From Micromonospora kangleipakensis (GTDB lineage: Bacteria > Actinomycetota > Actinomycetes > Mycobacteriales > Micromonosporaceae): a DNA stretch of 64,000 nucleotides. The stretch covers positions 248,001 through 312,000 of the forward strand of contig NZ_SHLD01000001.1 in the NCBI RefSeq assembly GCF_004217615.1. Reading direction: 5' to 3'. The notes beneath the pieces are model-generated. The model had not been told where the DNA came from. It saw only the letters and a program-made list of their open reading frames with translations, and made no database searches. Positions 25,636 through 34,902 of this stretch are shown piece after piece (the stretch's first letter is position 1; each line of letters opens with the position of its first letter). The position numbers and the translations under genes were made by a program.

Positions 25636-28505
25636 CACCGGTCACCGCTTCCCCGAGAGTTCTCGCCGACCAGGGCGAGGAACGCGTCCTCCAGGCGGCG
25701 CCGGGGCACCACCCGGTCCACCCCGATGCCGGCCCGGACCAGCTCGGCCACCACCTCGCTGCGCGCGGTGCCGTTGGTGTCCACCACCAGCCCGCCGTCG
25801 CCGTCGGGCAGCACCCGTACCCCGTGCAGCCGGTCCAGCACCGTCCGGGCGGCGTCCGGGTCGGTCACCTCGAAGAGCACGCTCGGCGAGTCGCCGACGA
25901 TCTCCTCGACCGGGCCCGACGCCACGATCCGGCCCTTGTTCACCACCACCGCGTGGGTGCAGGTCTGCTCCACCTCGGCCAGCAGGTGGCTGGAGACCAG
26001 CACCGCCCGGCCGTCGGTGGCGTACCGCTGGAGCACCCGGCGCATCTCGGCGATCTGCGGCGGGTCGAGCCCGTCCGTCGGCTCGTCGAGCACCAGCAGC
26101 TCCGGCAGGCCGAGCATGGCCTGCGCGATGGCCAGCCGCTGCCGCATGCCGTGGCTGTAGTTCTTCGTCCGCCGGTGCACCGAGGAGCCGAGGCCGGCGA
26201 TCTCCAGCGCCTCGTCGAAATGCGCGTCGTCCCAGGGCCGCCCGGTCGCCCGCCAGTACGCCTTCAGGTTGTCCAGGCCGGACAGGTGCGGCAGGAAGCC
26301 CGGCCCCTCGACCAGCGCGCCGATCCGGGAGAGCACCGGCGACCCGGGTACCAGCCGGTGCCCGAAGACGTAGATCTCCCCCGCCGTCGGCTGGGTCAGC
26401 CCCATCAGCACCCGCAGGGTGGTGGTCTTGCCGGCGCCGTTCGGGCCGAGCAGGCCGACCACCTGGCCGGGGTGCACCTCGAAGTCCACGTTGGAGACGG
26501 CGACGAAACCGTCCGCGTACTCCTTGCGGAGCTGGCGGACGGCGAGCGGGATGCCCGCGTACTCCGGGTGGACGGAGCTGTCCTGGCGGCGGTGCCGGCG
26601 GCGGGCGACCAGGACGACCACGACGAGCCCGACCGCGATCGCGGCGAGCAGCCCGACCAGGACCCAGCGCCAGACGGCGGCGGTGGTGGGGATCGGCTCG
26701 CCGTCGACGGTCGGCAGGCTCAGCGCGCCGCCGCCGGCGGCGACCGTGTAGACGGTCGGCTCGGGCGGCGTGGTGTACGCCTGGTCGGAGGTGGCCACGA
26801 CGACCCGCAGCCGGTGCCCGGCCTCGACCCGGCGGACGATCGCCGGCAGCGTGACCGTGACCGGCTGGGCCGCGTCGACGGTCCTGGGCAGGCCGGTGAG
26901 GCGGACCGGGGCGACCAGGCCGTCGGGGAGCGTGGTGGCGCCGTTCGGGTCGACGTCGTAGAGCTTGACGAAGAGCACCGCCTCGCCGGTCGGCGACGCG
27001 GCCCGGATCCGGACCGTCGGCGAGCCGACCACGTCCACCGCCTCGGCGAGCGGCGCGGACTCGAACCGGGCGTGCTGGCCGGGGATGTCGCCGGCCACCC
27101 CGTTCAGCAGAGAGCCCAGCGCCCCGGCGAACGGCACCGCGGAGATCGCCGCCGGATTGCCGTTGGGCGGGTTGGCGACCTGCTGGGTCGGGCCGCCGAT
27201 CTCGACCTCCCGGCGGGCGTCCCCGGTCACGCCCGGGTAGTCGGCGGTGCGGTAGCCGGTGGCGACCAGGCCCCGGTCCAGCGCGTCGAAGCCGGCGATC
27301 CGGGAGAAGGTGAAGCCGTCGCCCGGCGTCGCGCCCGTTCCCTTGACGTAGTGGTCGAGCCACTGCGCGGTCAGGAACTTCACCCGGTCGGAGTCGCTGG
27401 TCGGCCCCGCGCCGCCGTCGTGGCCGCCGGTGAACCAGGCGACCCGCACCGGGGTGCCGGCGGCGGCGATACCCCGCGCGTTGGCGTCCGCCTCGGCCAG
27501 CGGGAAGAGGGTGTCCGCCTCCCCCTGCACCAGCAGGGTGGGCGCCTTGATCCGGTCGAGCACGCCGGCCGGGGAGGAGCGGCGCAGCAGGTCCACCGCC
27601 CCGGCGTCGGCCCGGCCGGTGGTGGCGATCCGCAGGTACGCGGCGCAGACGTCGGCGGCGAACCGGCCGCAGGACGGGTCGGCGGCGCCGGCCGGGGCGC
27701 GCCCGGAACCGGTGCCGGGGCCCGCGCCAGGCTGCGGGCTGGGCGCGCCGGCCGACGCCGGCGCCCCCTGCGGCTGGGCGGCGGTGGTGCCGGAGATGCC
27801 GGCCGGCCCCGAGCCGGCGGAGCCGCCGCCACCGAAGAAGATGCCGGCCCAGCCCTTCTTGAACACACCCTCGGTGGGCGCCCTGCCGGTGCTCTCCGGC
27901 AGGAAGGCGCGGGAGAGGTCGTTCCAGGTGATCATCGGGACAATCGCGTCGACCCGGCGGTCCTGGGCGGCGAGCAGCAGCGCCAGGCCACCGCCGTACG
28001 AGCCGCCGACCACGCCGACCCGGGGGTCGCCGGCGGCGTCGGTCCGGATGTCGGGCCGGGCCGCGAGCCGGTCGAGCAGGCGCTGCGCGTCCCGCACCTC
28101 GTGGTCGGGGCTGTCCAGGTGGATCTCGCCGCCGCTGCGGCCGAAGCCCCGCGCGGTCCAGGTGAGCACCGCGTACCCGCGCTCGACCAGGTCCTCCGCG
28201 TCCGAGCGGACGGAGTCCTTGGTGCCGCCGAAGCCGTGCGCGAGCAGTACCGCCGGGACCTTCCGGTCGGCGGAGGCGTCCTCCGGCAGGTAGAGCGTGG
28301 TGTCCAGGTCGACCGGCTGGTCGCCGGCCGGTCCGGAGCGGACGGTCACCATCGCCGACTCGGTCCGGAAGGCGGGCCGCTCCGGCCGGGCCGCCCAGAC
28401 CACGGCGGCCGCCGCCAGGACGACCACCACCGACGCGGCCACGACCCGGCGGCGGCGGGTGGCCAGGGCACGCCGGACCCGCGCGGCCGACAGCGGTGAT
28501 CTCAT
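25635..28505 (-). CDS. Fusion: exported S15/CocE-type alpha/beta hydrolase + ABC transporter ATPase
   Basis: 956 residues from ATG 28505. A basic N-terminus and a TM anchor (about 22-42) precede an X-Pro dipeptidyl peptidase/CocE hydrolase: HGFGGTKDS, nucleophile in GGSYGG (S169), HDGG-type His later, and a C-terminal jelly-roll (about 470-625). A Pro/Ala/Gly-rich insertion lies near 240-280. A second TM, WVLVGLLAAIAVGLVVVVLV (about 640-660), returns the chain to the cytoplasm, where an ABC ATPase follows: GPNGAGKTT (K693), YSHGMRQRLAIAQA, LVLDEPTDGLDP (D807, E808). The frame is continuous with no internal start needed. So one polypeptide would place a peptidase/esterase outside and the transporter motor inside, with the coupled permease downstream. 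Possible role: processing an exported compound, or self-protection. Confidence 0.88.
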   Translation of the reverse strand: MRSPLSAARVRRALATRRRRVVAASVVVVLAAAAVVWAARPERPAFRTESAMVTVRSGPAGDQPVDLDTTLYLPEDASADRKVPAVLLAHGFGGTKDSVRSDAEDLVERGYAVLTWTARGFGRSGGEIHLDSPDHEVRDAQRLLDRLAARPDIRTDAAGDPRVGVVGGSYGGGLALLLAAQDRRVDAIVPMITWNDLSRAFLPESTGRAPTEGVFKKGWAGIFFGGGGSAGSGPAGISGTTAAQPQGAPASAGAPSPQPGAGPGTGSGRAPAGAADPSCGRFAADVCAAYLRIATTGRADAGAVDLLRRSSPAGVLDRIKAPTLLVQGEADTLFPLAEADANARGIAAAGTPVRVAWFTGGHDGGAGPTSDSDRVKFLTAQWLDHYVKGTGATPGDGFTFSRIAGFDALDRGLVATGYRTADYPGVTGDARREVEIGGPTQQVANPPNGNPAAISAVPFAGALGSLLNGVAGDIPGQHARFESAPLAEAVDVVGSPTVRIRAASPTGEAVLFVKLYDVDPNGATTLPDGLVAPVRLTGLPRTVDAAQPVTVTLPAIVRRVEAGHRLRVVVATSDQAYTTPPEPTVYTVAAGGGALSLPTVDGEPIPTTAAVWRWVLVGLLAAIAVGLVVVVLVARRRHRRQDSSVHPEYAGIPLAVRQLRKEYADGFVAVSNVDFEVHPGQVVGLLGPNGAGKTTTLRVLMGLTQPTAGEIYVFGHRLVPGSPVLSRIGALVEGPGFLPHLSGLDNLKAYWRATGRPWDDAHFDEALEIAGLGSSVHRRTKNYSHGMRQRLAIAQAMLGLPELLVLDEPTDGLDPPQIAEMRRVLQRYATDGRAVLVSSHLLAEVEQTCTHAVVVNKGRIVASGPVEEIVGDSPSVLFEVTDPDAARTVLDRLHGVRVLPDGDGGLVVDTNGTARSEVVAELVRAGIGVDRVVPRRRLEDAFLALVGENSRGSGDR

Positions 28506-28881
28506 GCGGCACACGGTACGGGCCGGATCCTGAGCGTTGCCTGAGATCCGCCGTACGTCCGTCCGGTTGGTCCGATCGGCCTGGCGAGTCCGATCGACCG
28601 CGCAACGTCCAGAGAATCCCAGCGAGATGAATTCGGATCGCGTCAATTCACATGTAGTCGCATAAACCGCCTCCGATGCGTCCATGATGCATGACTCGCG
28701 GGACGCTCTGTGGCCGCAAGGTCAACGAACCGTGACATCGCTCGAAGTGACGCCAAGCTGACTCAACGATGGCAGTCACACCCCCGCGCCGGTCGACTAG
28801 TTTTCCGGTCCGGTGTACGGGACTGCGTCGGCGACCCCCGCCACCGGAGGAGTCCCCCGCCGTCGCCGGAGGAGACAGACC
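28506..28881. other. Divergent promoter region of the fusion gene and the conservon
   Basis: 376 bases without a supported gene. The centre (about 28620-28700) is noticeably richer in A and T than the surroundings, as expected for divergent promoters, but no clear -35/-10 pair was found. GGAGGAGACAGACC just before 28882 is the RBS of the first conservon-linked gene. Confidence 0.55.
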
Positions 28882-30054
28882 ATGACAGTCCCCGCGCCGC
28901 GGGTCCGTCGACGGCCCTCCGTACCGGGCCGCGTCCTGCCCCTGCTGCTCGTGGCGGCCCTGCTGGCCCCGGTGGGGCTGCTCTTCGCCCAGACGCACCG
29001 GCTGACCGGGGACGACCGCGACCTGGCGACCCGGGAACGGCTCGGCGTGCAGTACCTGCGCGCCCTCGGCCCGGTCACCGACGCGCTGGTGGACGCCCAG
29101 ACCGCCGCGGTCACCGGCCGGCCGGTCTCCCGGGACGCGCTGACCGCCGCGGTCGAGCAGGCGACCAGCGTCGACAGCGCGGTCGGGGACGAGCTGCGCA
29201 GCCACGAACGCTGGTCCGGGCTGCGCGCCAAGCTGGAGGCGCTGCCCGACCGGGGGCTCACCGACCCCACCGCCGCCTTCGCCGCGTACGGGGAGGTCAC
29301 CGACCTGCTGCTCGACCTGCACCGCAAAATCCGGGACAGCTCCGGGCTGATCCGCGACCCGCAGTCCGACTCCTTCTTCCTCCAGGACGGCATCGGCCGC
29401 GACCTGCCCGAGGCGATGGTCGCGGCGGGCCGGCTCGCCGACCTGACCGCCCTGGCCGCGCAGCGCCCGGCCGCCGAACGGCCGCAGACCCTCGCCGAAC
29501 TGGCCGCCCTCCGGGTGGCCGCCCTCGCACCGGCGACCGACCTGGTCGCCGACCTGCGGGCCGCGGTGGACAACTCGGAGAGCACCGACCTCGGCGCGAA
29601 CGTGCTCACCCCGCTCGACACCTACCAGCGCTCCGTCGAGGCGCTCGCCGCGCTCTCCGCGCCGACCGGCAAGGCGGGCAGCGGACCGACCGACCCCGCC
29701 CAGGTGGCCGCCGCCCGGCTCAACGCGCAGGCCGCCGCCAAGCAGCTCCAGCCGGTCATCCTGGACCAGCTCGACGCCCTGCTGAAGGAGCGGATCGACC
29801 GGCTCGACCGGGACCGCCTGCTGGCCGTCGCCGCCGCCGCGCTCGCCGGCCTGCTGGTCGTCGTCCTGATCGGGGTGCTGATCGGCGCGTACCTGCGGGC
29901 CCGCTGGCGCGCGGCCGACGAGCGGCGGGCGCGCGACGACTCGGGCGCGCTGCCGGCGTGGCAGCCGCCGGCCGAGCCCCGTCAACTCCAACCGGTCGGA
30001 TCGGGCCGGCCCGGCGAACCCGAGCGGTGGGGGCCCTTCGATGCTGCTCGGTAG
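28882..30054 (+). CDS. Two-TM membrane sensor-like protein linked to the conservon
   Basis: 390 residues from ATG 28882 (GGAGGAGA upstream). An N-terminal TM (VLPLLLVAALLAPVGLLFA, about 18-37) leads to a mostly helical extracytoplasmic region (about 38-312) and a second TM (about 313-338), then a short Pro-rich cytoplasmic tail. This is the topology of a sensor without output domain. The extracytoplasmic part has SSGLIRDPQSDSFFLQD, a pattern reminiscent of nitrate-sensor-like or chemotaxis four-helix sensing modules. Its end overlaps the start of the kinase-like gene by 14 bases, so the two are translationally coupled. Likely an accessory sensor for the conservon complex; ligand unknown. Confidence 0.75.
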   Translation: MTVPAPRVRRRPSVPGRVLPLLLVAALLAPVGLLFAQTHRLTGDDRDLATRERLGVQYLRALGPVTDALVDAQTAAVTGRPVSRDALTAAVEQATSVDSAVGDELRSHERWSGLRAKLEALPDRGLTDPTAAFAAYGEVTDLLLDLHRKIRDSSGLIRDPQSDSFFLQDGIGRDLPEAMVAAGRLADLTALAAQRPAAERPQTLAELAALRVAALAPATDLVADLRAAVDNSESTDLGANVLTPLDTYQRSVEALAALSAPTGKAGSGPTDPAQVAAARLNAQAAAKQLQPVILDQLDALLKERIDRLDRDRLLAVAAAALAGLLVVVLIGVLIGAYLRARWRAADERRARDDSGALPAWQPPAEPRQLQPVGSGRPGEPERWGPFDAAR

Positions 30055-32644
30055 GCTCCGGATCCGGGGCAAGCTCGCCCTGCTGGTGATCATTCCGCTG
30101 CTCAGCATGGTCGGGCTGGCCGTGCCGGTGGTGCTCGACCGGGTGGCCGCCGCCCAGCGGGCCGGCGACATCGCCGCCACCGTCCGGGTCGCCAGCCGGA
30201 TCGGCAGCCTCGTCCAGGACCTCCAGCAGGAACGGCTGCTCTCGGTCGGCCTGCTGCTCGGCCGGGTGACCCGCACCGAGCTGATCCGGAAGTCGACCGC
30301 AGTCGACGACCGGGTCGCCGACCTGCGGGCCGACCGCCTCCCGGACCGGGTCGCCGCCGCCCTCGACGCCGTACGCAAGCTGGCCGACCTGCGCACGGCC
30401 GTGCTGACCGGGAAGGCGACGCCGACCCAGATCATGGACGCCTTCGGCCCGGTCGACATGGCGCTGATCGAGGCGTTGCGGCTGCCGTTCCAGGTGGACA
30501 CCAACACCTCGGCCGGGCGGCAGGTGCTCGCGCTGGACGGGCTGCTCCGCGCCGACGAGGGGCTGGGCGCCTGCGCCACCCTGATCGTGCTGGTGAAGGC
30601 GACCGGCGACCCGACGGCGGCCGCCGCCTACATCGCCTGCATGGCCGCGCTCCAGGTGGACAACCTGCGGTTCCGCAGCCTGATCACCGCCGAGCAGTAC
30701 CAGCTGGCCATGCTGGACGACGCGGCGGTGACGGCCCGGACCACCCCCACCTTCCTCGTCGACAGCGTCAAGGACCCGGTGGCGGCGATCGCCGCGGTGC
30801 CGCTGGACGCCCTCTTCCCGTCGGTCCGCTCGATGATCACCCTCGGCCAGTTCGTGGAGAAGAAGATCGTCGCGGACGTCATCGCCGAGACCACCACCGA
30901 CCAGCGGGACGCGCTCACCGCGGCCTGGCTGGTCGGCGCGGCGGCCACCCTGATCCTGCTGATCGTGGTGCTGCTCAGCATGGCCGTCGCGCGGACCGTG
31001 GCCCGGCCGTTGACCCGCCTCACCCGCTCCGCCGACCGGGTTGCCCGGGTCGCCGAGGCCGAGCTGGTCCGGGTGGTCGACGACGAGTCCGAGGCCGGCC
31101 AACCGGTCCGGCTCGACCCGATCGAGGTCCGGGGCCGGGACGAGATCGGCGACCTGGCCCGCGCCTTCGAACGGGTGCAGAGCACCGCCGCCCGGCTGGT
31201 CGAACGGCAGGTCGCCGGCCGGCGCAACGTGGCGCAGATGTTCGGCCACGTCGGCCGGCGTACGCAGAACCTGGTCGGCCGGCAGATCGCGCTGATCGAC
31301 CGGTTGGAACGGCAGGAGACCGACCCGGGGCGGCTGGAGCACCTGTACCGGCTCGACCACATCTCCAGCCGGCTGCGCCGCAACGCCGGCAGCCTGGTCG
31401 TGCTCTCCGGCGCGGGCGGCACCGACGGGCACGTGGCGCCGGTGCAGCTCGCCGACGTGGTCCGCCTGGCGCTCGGCGAGATCGAGGACTACACCCGGGT
31501 CGACGTGCAGGTCCCGCCGGGGGTGTCGGCGGCGCCCGCCACCGTCGGCGACCTGGTGCTCGCGCTGGCCGAGCTGATGGAGAACGCCACCGCCTTCTCC
31601 CCGCCGCACACCCGGGTGATGGTGGGCGGCGAGCTGACCGACGGCGGGGCGCGGCTGACCGTGGTGGACCGGGGCATTGGCTTGACCGAGGAGCGGCTCG
31701 CCGAGGAGAACGCCCGGCTCACCCGGCGGGAACGGCTCGACCTGGCCCCGACCGAGGTGCTCGGGCTCTTCGTGGTCGGCCGGCTGGCCCGCCGGCACGG
31801 CTGGACGGTGGACCTCGCCCCGACCGCGGGGGGCGGGGTGACCGCCCGGCTGGAGATCCCCGCCGCGCTGCTGGTGGTCCGGCGGCCCGAGCGGGCCGGC
31901 GTCACGGTGGCCCGCGCCACCGTTCCGTCCCGGGACCGGCGGGGGCTCGGCGCGCTCACCCGCCCGGGTCGCGCGCTCATCGCCGCCCCGGTCCCGCCGG
32001 CCGTCGAGGACCAGCCGGGCTTCGATTCGGTGCTGCTCAGCCGGGCCACCCGCAGCCTGGAGACCGCGGAGTCGTGGAACGCCTTCGGCGCCGCCCCCGA
32101 GGTGGCCGCCGGAGCGCCGGCCGCGCCGCCCACCCCCGCCGGCCCGGCCCCCGTCGCGACGCCACCCGTCGCGACGCCGCCCGTCGCGACGCCGCCCGCC
32201 GGGCCGGTTCCGGCCGTGCCGCCGCCGGCCTACCCGGTGGACGCCCCGGTCGCCGGCGCGGCGTCCGGCGGCCGGCCGGTGATCCGCCAGCGGGTGCCCG
32301 GCGCCAGCCTGCCGCGGACCGTCCCGGTGGCCGGGCCGGTCGACGCCTCCCGCGCCGACCCGTCCGCCGTCCGCGCCCTGGTGGAGGACTTCCAGGCCGG
32401 GGTACGCCGCGCCGAGCGGACCGCCGCCCCGGTCGAGCCCACCCCTGACCGGCCCCGGCTGAGCCGACGGGTGCCCGGGGCGAACCTGGCCGTCGCCCCG
32501 CCCCAGGCGCCGGTCACCAGCCAGCACCCCGGAGACCCGGCCGAGGTCCGCAACCTCATCACCGAGTTCGAGGCGGGCGTCGCCCGCGCGCTGCGCGAAG
32601 TCGGTCCAGACCACCACCGCCACGAAGAGGGATCATCACGGTGA
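30041..32644 (+). CDS. Conservon sensor: NIT-HAMP histidine-kinase-like ATPase (CvnA type)
   Basis: 867 residues. TM1 (about 12-33), a nitrate/nitrite-sensing-like helical extracytoplasmic domain (about 38-290), TM2 (about 293-317), HAMP (about 318-375), then a linker GRRNVAQMFGHVGRRTQNLV in place of a normal H-box, and a HATPase_c domain with N-box LMENATAFSPP (near 513) and G-box VVDRGIGLTEE (near 543). The last ~230 residues are Pro/Ala-rich (ATPPV repeats) with two RVPGA motifs. As in other CvnA proteins, a standard phospho-acceptor His context is lacking, so ATP-dependent signalling to the downstream small proteins is assumed rather than phosphotransfer. Overlaps its neighbours by 14 and 4 bases. 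Confidence 0.92.
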   Translation: MLLGRLRIRGKLALLVIIPLLSMVGLAVPVVLDRVAAAQRAGDIAATVRVASRIGSLVQDLQQERLLSVGLLLGRVTRTELIRKSTAVDDRVADLRADRLPDRVAAALDAVRKLADLRTAVLTGKATPTQIMDAFGPVDMALIEALRLPFQVDTNTSAGRQVLALDGLLRADEGLGACATLIVLVKATGDPTAAAAYIACMAALQVDNLRFRSLITAEQYQLAMLDDAAVTARTTPTFLVDSVKDPVAAIAAVPLDALFPSVRSMITLGQFVEKKIVADVIAETTTDQRDALTAAWLVGAAATLILLIVVLLSMAVARTVARPLTRLTRSADRVARVAEAELVRVVDDESEAGQPVRLDPIEVRGRDEIGDLARAFERVQSTAARLVERQVAGRRNVAQMFGHVGRRTQNLVGRQIALIDRLERQETDPGRLEHLYRLDHISSRLRRNAGSLVVLSGAGGTDGHVAPVQLADVVRLALGEIEDYTRVDVQVPPGVSAAPATVGDLVLALAELMENATAFSPPHTRVMVGGELTDGGARLTVVDRGIGLTEERLAEENARLTRRERLDLAPTEVLGLFVVGRLARRHGWTVDLAPTAGGGVTARLEIPAALLVVRRPERAGVTVARATVPSRDRRGLGALTRPGRALIAAPVPPAVEDQPGFDSVLLSRATRSLETAESWNAFGAAPEVAAGAPAAPPTPAGPAPVATPPVATPPVATPPAGPVPAVPPPAYPVDAPVAGAASGGRPVIRQRVPGASLPRTVPVAGPVDASRADPSAVRALVEDFQAGVRRAERTAAPVEPTPDRPRLSRRVPGANLAVAPPQAPVTSQHPGDPAEVRNLITEFEAGVARALREVGPDHHRHEEGSSR

Positions 32645-33105
32645 CCAGTCCCTTCCTGCACGACAACGTCGACCACCAGCACACCGGGGAACTCAGCCCG
32701 GAGGCCCGCACCTTCAACTGGCTCCTCGACTCGTTCACCTCCAGCACGGCCGGCGTGATGGAGGCGATCGCGGTCTCCTCGGACGGGCTGCTGATGGCGA
32801 TGTCCTCCATCAAGGACCGATCCAACGCCGAGCGACTCGCCGCCGTGGTCTCCGGGATGACCAGCCTGGCCGGGGGCGCGGCCAGCTGGTACGCGCTCGG
32901 CGGCTTGAACCGGGTGATCGTCGACATGGCCGAGGGCTACCTGCTGATCAGCGCGATCAGCAGCGGCTCGGTGCTCGGCGTGGTCGCCGACCGGTCGGCC
33001 AACCTCGGCACGGTGGCGTACGAGATGACCCTCTTCGCCGGCCGGGCCGGCGGCGCCCTGAGCCCGCGACTCATCGCCGAGCTGAAGAACGCCGTACAGC
33101 AATGA
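32641..33105 (+). CDS. Roadblock/LC7 domain protein (CvnB type)
   Basis: 154 residues from GTG 32641, inside the overlap with the stop of the kinase-like gene. Roadblock/LC7 fold: FNWLLDSFTSSTAGVMEAIAVSSDGLLMAMS, GGLNRVIVDMAEGYLLISAI and LGTVAYEMTLFAGRAG. Such proteins serve as regulators or GAP-like partners for the small GTPase of the same conservon and dimerise at the membrane. Standard length; nothing missing. Second gene of the cvn core. Confidence 0.95.
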   Translation: MTSPFLHDNVDHQHTGELSPEARTFNWLLDSFTSSTAGVMEAIAVSSDGLLMAMSSIKDRSNAERLAAVVSGMTSLAGGAASWYALGGLNRVIVDMAEGYLLISAISSGSVLGVVADRSANLGTVAYEMTLFAGRAGGALSPRLIAELKNAVQQ

Positions 33106-33587
33106 CCCTGGAGGTGGCCGGCGAGGAACCGGACCCGGAACCTGGCGTCTGGATCCGTCCCTACCTGCGGTCGCCCTCCCCGGCCGGCGAGCCGGCGCCC
33201 GCGGCCCCGCCCCACCCCGCCGACGAGGCCGAACGGGACCCCGGACAGCCGAGCGGCCCGCGTCCGTTCGTGCTGACCGCCGGGCGGGTGGCCGGCGCCG
33301 ACCCGGCGATCGGGCTGGAGACCCAGGTGACCGCCCGGCCGGAGAGCGGGTCGTGGGCGGTGTCGTCTCGGCTCGCCCCGGAACTCCAGGCCATCGTGGC
33401 GCTCTGCGCCGACCCGATCTCGGTCGCGGAGATCTCCGCCCGGACGCGGATGCACTTCGGCGTGACCCGGGTGCTGGTCGGTGACCTGCGGGCCGCCGGC
33501 CACCTCGACGTGCACGCGGGCGCCGCCGAAGCCCTTGACCCCGACATCGTCCTGCGAGTGATTGATGGACTCCGTGCGATCTCCTGA
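33102..33587 (+). CDS. DUF742 protein (CvnC type)
   Basis: 161 residues from ATG 33102 (ATGA overlap with cvnB). After an acidic, Pro-rich N-terminus it carries RPFVLTAGRVAGADPAIGLETQ and LQAIVALCADPISVAEISA, then RMHFGVTRVLVGDLRAAGHL, the winged-helix-like DUF742 signature. Function in conservons is not settled; it is a constant partner of the roadblock protein and GTPase. Its 3' end overlaps the GTPase gene by 23 bases. Confidence 0.93.
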   Translation: MTLEVAGEEPDPEPGVWIRPYLRSPSPAGEPAPAAPPHPADEAERDPGQPSGPRPFVLTAGRVAGADPAIGLETQVTARPESGSWAVSSRLAPELQAIVALCADPISVAEISARTRMHFGVTRVLVGDLRAAGHLDVHAGAAEALDPDIVLRVIDGLRAIS

Positions 33588-34326
33588 ATGGCCCGCCGCC
33601 GCGACCGGCGGGCTCGCCGCCAACAGCGCCGCCGTCCGGTACGGGGTGCCGGCGGGACCCGGCGCGGCCGCCGGCCGGGCCGTACCGCCGGCCCCACAGC
33701 CCGCGCCGCCGCCGTACCGGCCACCGGCGGCGCCGGCCCCGGCGACCGCGGGCGCCCCGGCCACCAGGCCGCCGATCCCGGTGAAGATCCTGATCGCCGG
33801 CGGGTTCGGCGTGGGCAAGACCACCACGGTGGGCGCGATCTCCGAGATCGCCCCGCTGACCACCGAGGCGGAGATGACCAGCGCCGGCATCGGCGTCGAC
33901 GACCCCGGCGTACGCTGCACCAAGACCACCACCACGGTGGCGATGGACTTCGGCTGCATGACCATCGACCGCAGCCTCAAGCTCTACCTCTTCGGCACGC
34001 CGGGGCAGGCGCGGTTCGGCTTCATGTGGGACGACCTGGCCCGGGGCGCGCTCGGCGCGCTGGTGGTGGTGGACAGCGCCCGGCTGGACGACTGCTACCC
34101 CGCGGTCGACTTCTTCGAGCGCGCTGGGCTGACCTTCGTGGTCGGGGTGAACGCCTTCGACGGGCGGCTCGCGCACGACCTGGCCGCGATCCGGTGGGCG
34201 CTGGCGATCGGCGACCACGTTCCGCTGGTGCAGTTCGACGCCCGGGACCGGCTCTCGGTCCGGGATGCCCTGCTGGTCGTCCTGGACCGCGCGCTGGACC
34301 GGGCGACCCGGGAGAGGGGTGCCTGA
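33565..34326 (+). CDS. Small GTP-binding protein of the conservon (CvnD type)
   Basis: 253 residues from ATG 33565 (a TTG at 33562 precedes it). A Pro/Ala-rich N-terminal ~70 residues is followed by a Ras-like G domain: P-loop IAGGFGVGKTTTVGAISE (K85), switch region around CTKTTTTVAMDFG, G3-like LYLFGTPGQARFGFMWDDL and a G4-like VVGVNAFDG in place of NKxD. This is the DUF/ATP-GTP-binding class fixed in conservons, proposed to form a membrane complex with CvnA-C analogous to eukaryotic receptor-G-protein modules. The altered G4 suggests relaxed nucleotide specificity. Confidence 0.93.
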   Translation: MDSVRSPEWPAAATGGLAANSAAVRYGVPAGPGAAAGRAVPPAPQPAPPPYRPPAAPAPATAGAPATRPPIPVKILIAGGFGVGKTTTVGAISEIAPLTTEAEMTSAGIGVDDPGVRCTKTTTTVAMDFGCMTIDRSLKLYLFGTPGQARFGFMWDDLARGALGALVVVDSARLDDCYPAVDFFERAGLTFVVGVNAFDGRLAHDLAAIRWALAIGDHVPLVQFDARDRLSVRDALLVVLDRALDRATRERGA

Positions 34327-34370
34327 ACCGACCGTCGGTTCGACCCGTTTCATGGAAAGGGGTGGACGTG

Positions 34371-34844
34371 ATGAGAGGTGATCTGGACGAGACACTGGCC
34401 CGGCTGGCCCGCCGCGAGGAGGCGCTGCGCCGCCGCGCGGGCGGCCCGGGCGAGGAGGCCGCCGAGGAGGAGCCCGCGGCGGCCGGGTCACCCCGGGACG
34501 GGCACGGCGCGTACCGGTTGCGGGGCGGGACCCGCCCGGTCGACCGGGACCCGGTGGAGGAGGTGGCCGAGGCGGTCCGCCAGGTCGTCGCCGAGCACCC
34601 CGGACTGGTCGTCACCCTGCGCGTGGAGCACGACGGGCAGGCGTACCCGCTGCGGGTCTCCTGGGCCGGGCCGGACGTGACGGTCGGCGCGGAGGCGACG
34701 GTCGCCCCGCCGCCGGTCTGGCCGATGTCGGTGAAGACCGTGCCGGCCCCCGGGCAGGACGGGCTGAGCGCGGACCCGGCGGCCCGGCTGGCCGAGATGA
34801 TCCGACGCGATCCGTCGCTGCTGGAGGACACCGGGCCGCTCTGA
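34371..34844 (+). CDS. Unknown protein following the conservon
   Basis: 157 residues from ATG 34371 (AGGGG SD; GTG 34368 is one codon upstream). A charged helical N-terminus (LDETLARLARREEALRRRAG) precedes EEVAEAVRQVVAEHPGLVVTLRVEHDG, a small alpha/beta pattern, ending ARLAEMIRRDPSLLEDTGPL. No known domain was recognised and there is no signal or TM. It begins 44 bases after the GTPase gene and 58 bases before the AAA ATPase, on the same strand, so it is likely part of the same transcript. Confidence 0.7.
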   Translation: MRGDLDETLARLARREEALRRRAGGPGEEAAEEEPAAAGSPRDGHGAYRLRGGTRPVDRDPVEEVAEAVRQVVAEHPGLVVTLRVEHDGQAYPLRVSWAGPDVTVGAEATVAPPPVWPMSVKTVPAPGQDGLSADPAARLAEMIRRDPSLLEDTGPL

Positions 34845-34902
34845 CGCCCGCCGGGCGGGCACCGCCCGGCACGGCGTGGCGCCGGCGGCTACTGTCGGGC
34901 GG

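Noticed and set aside
28506..28881. Possible sigma-type promoter hexamers in the conservon upstream region
   Set aside because: Several A/T-rich patches but no pair with acceptable spacing and match.
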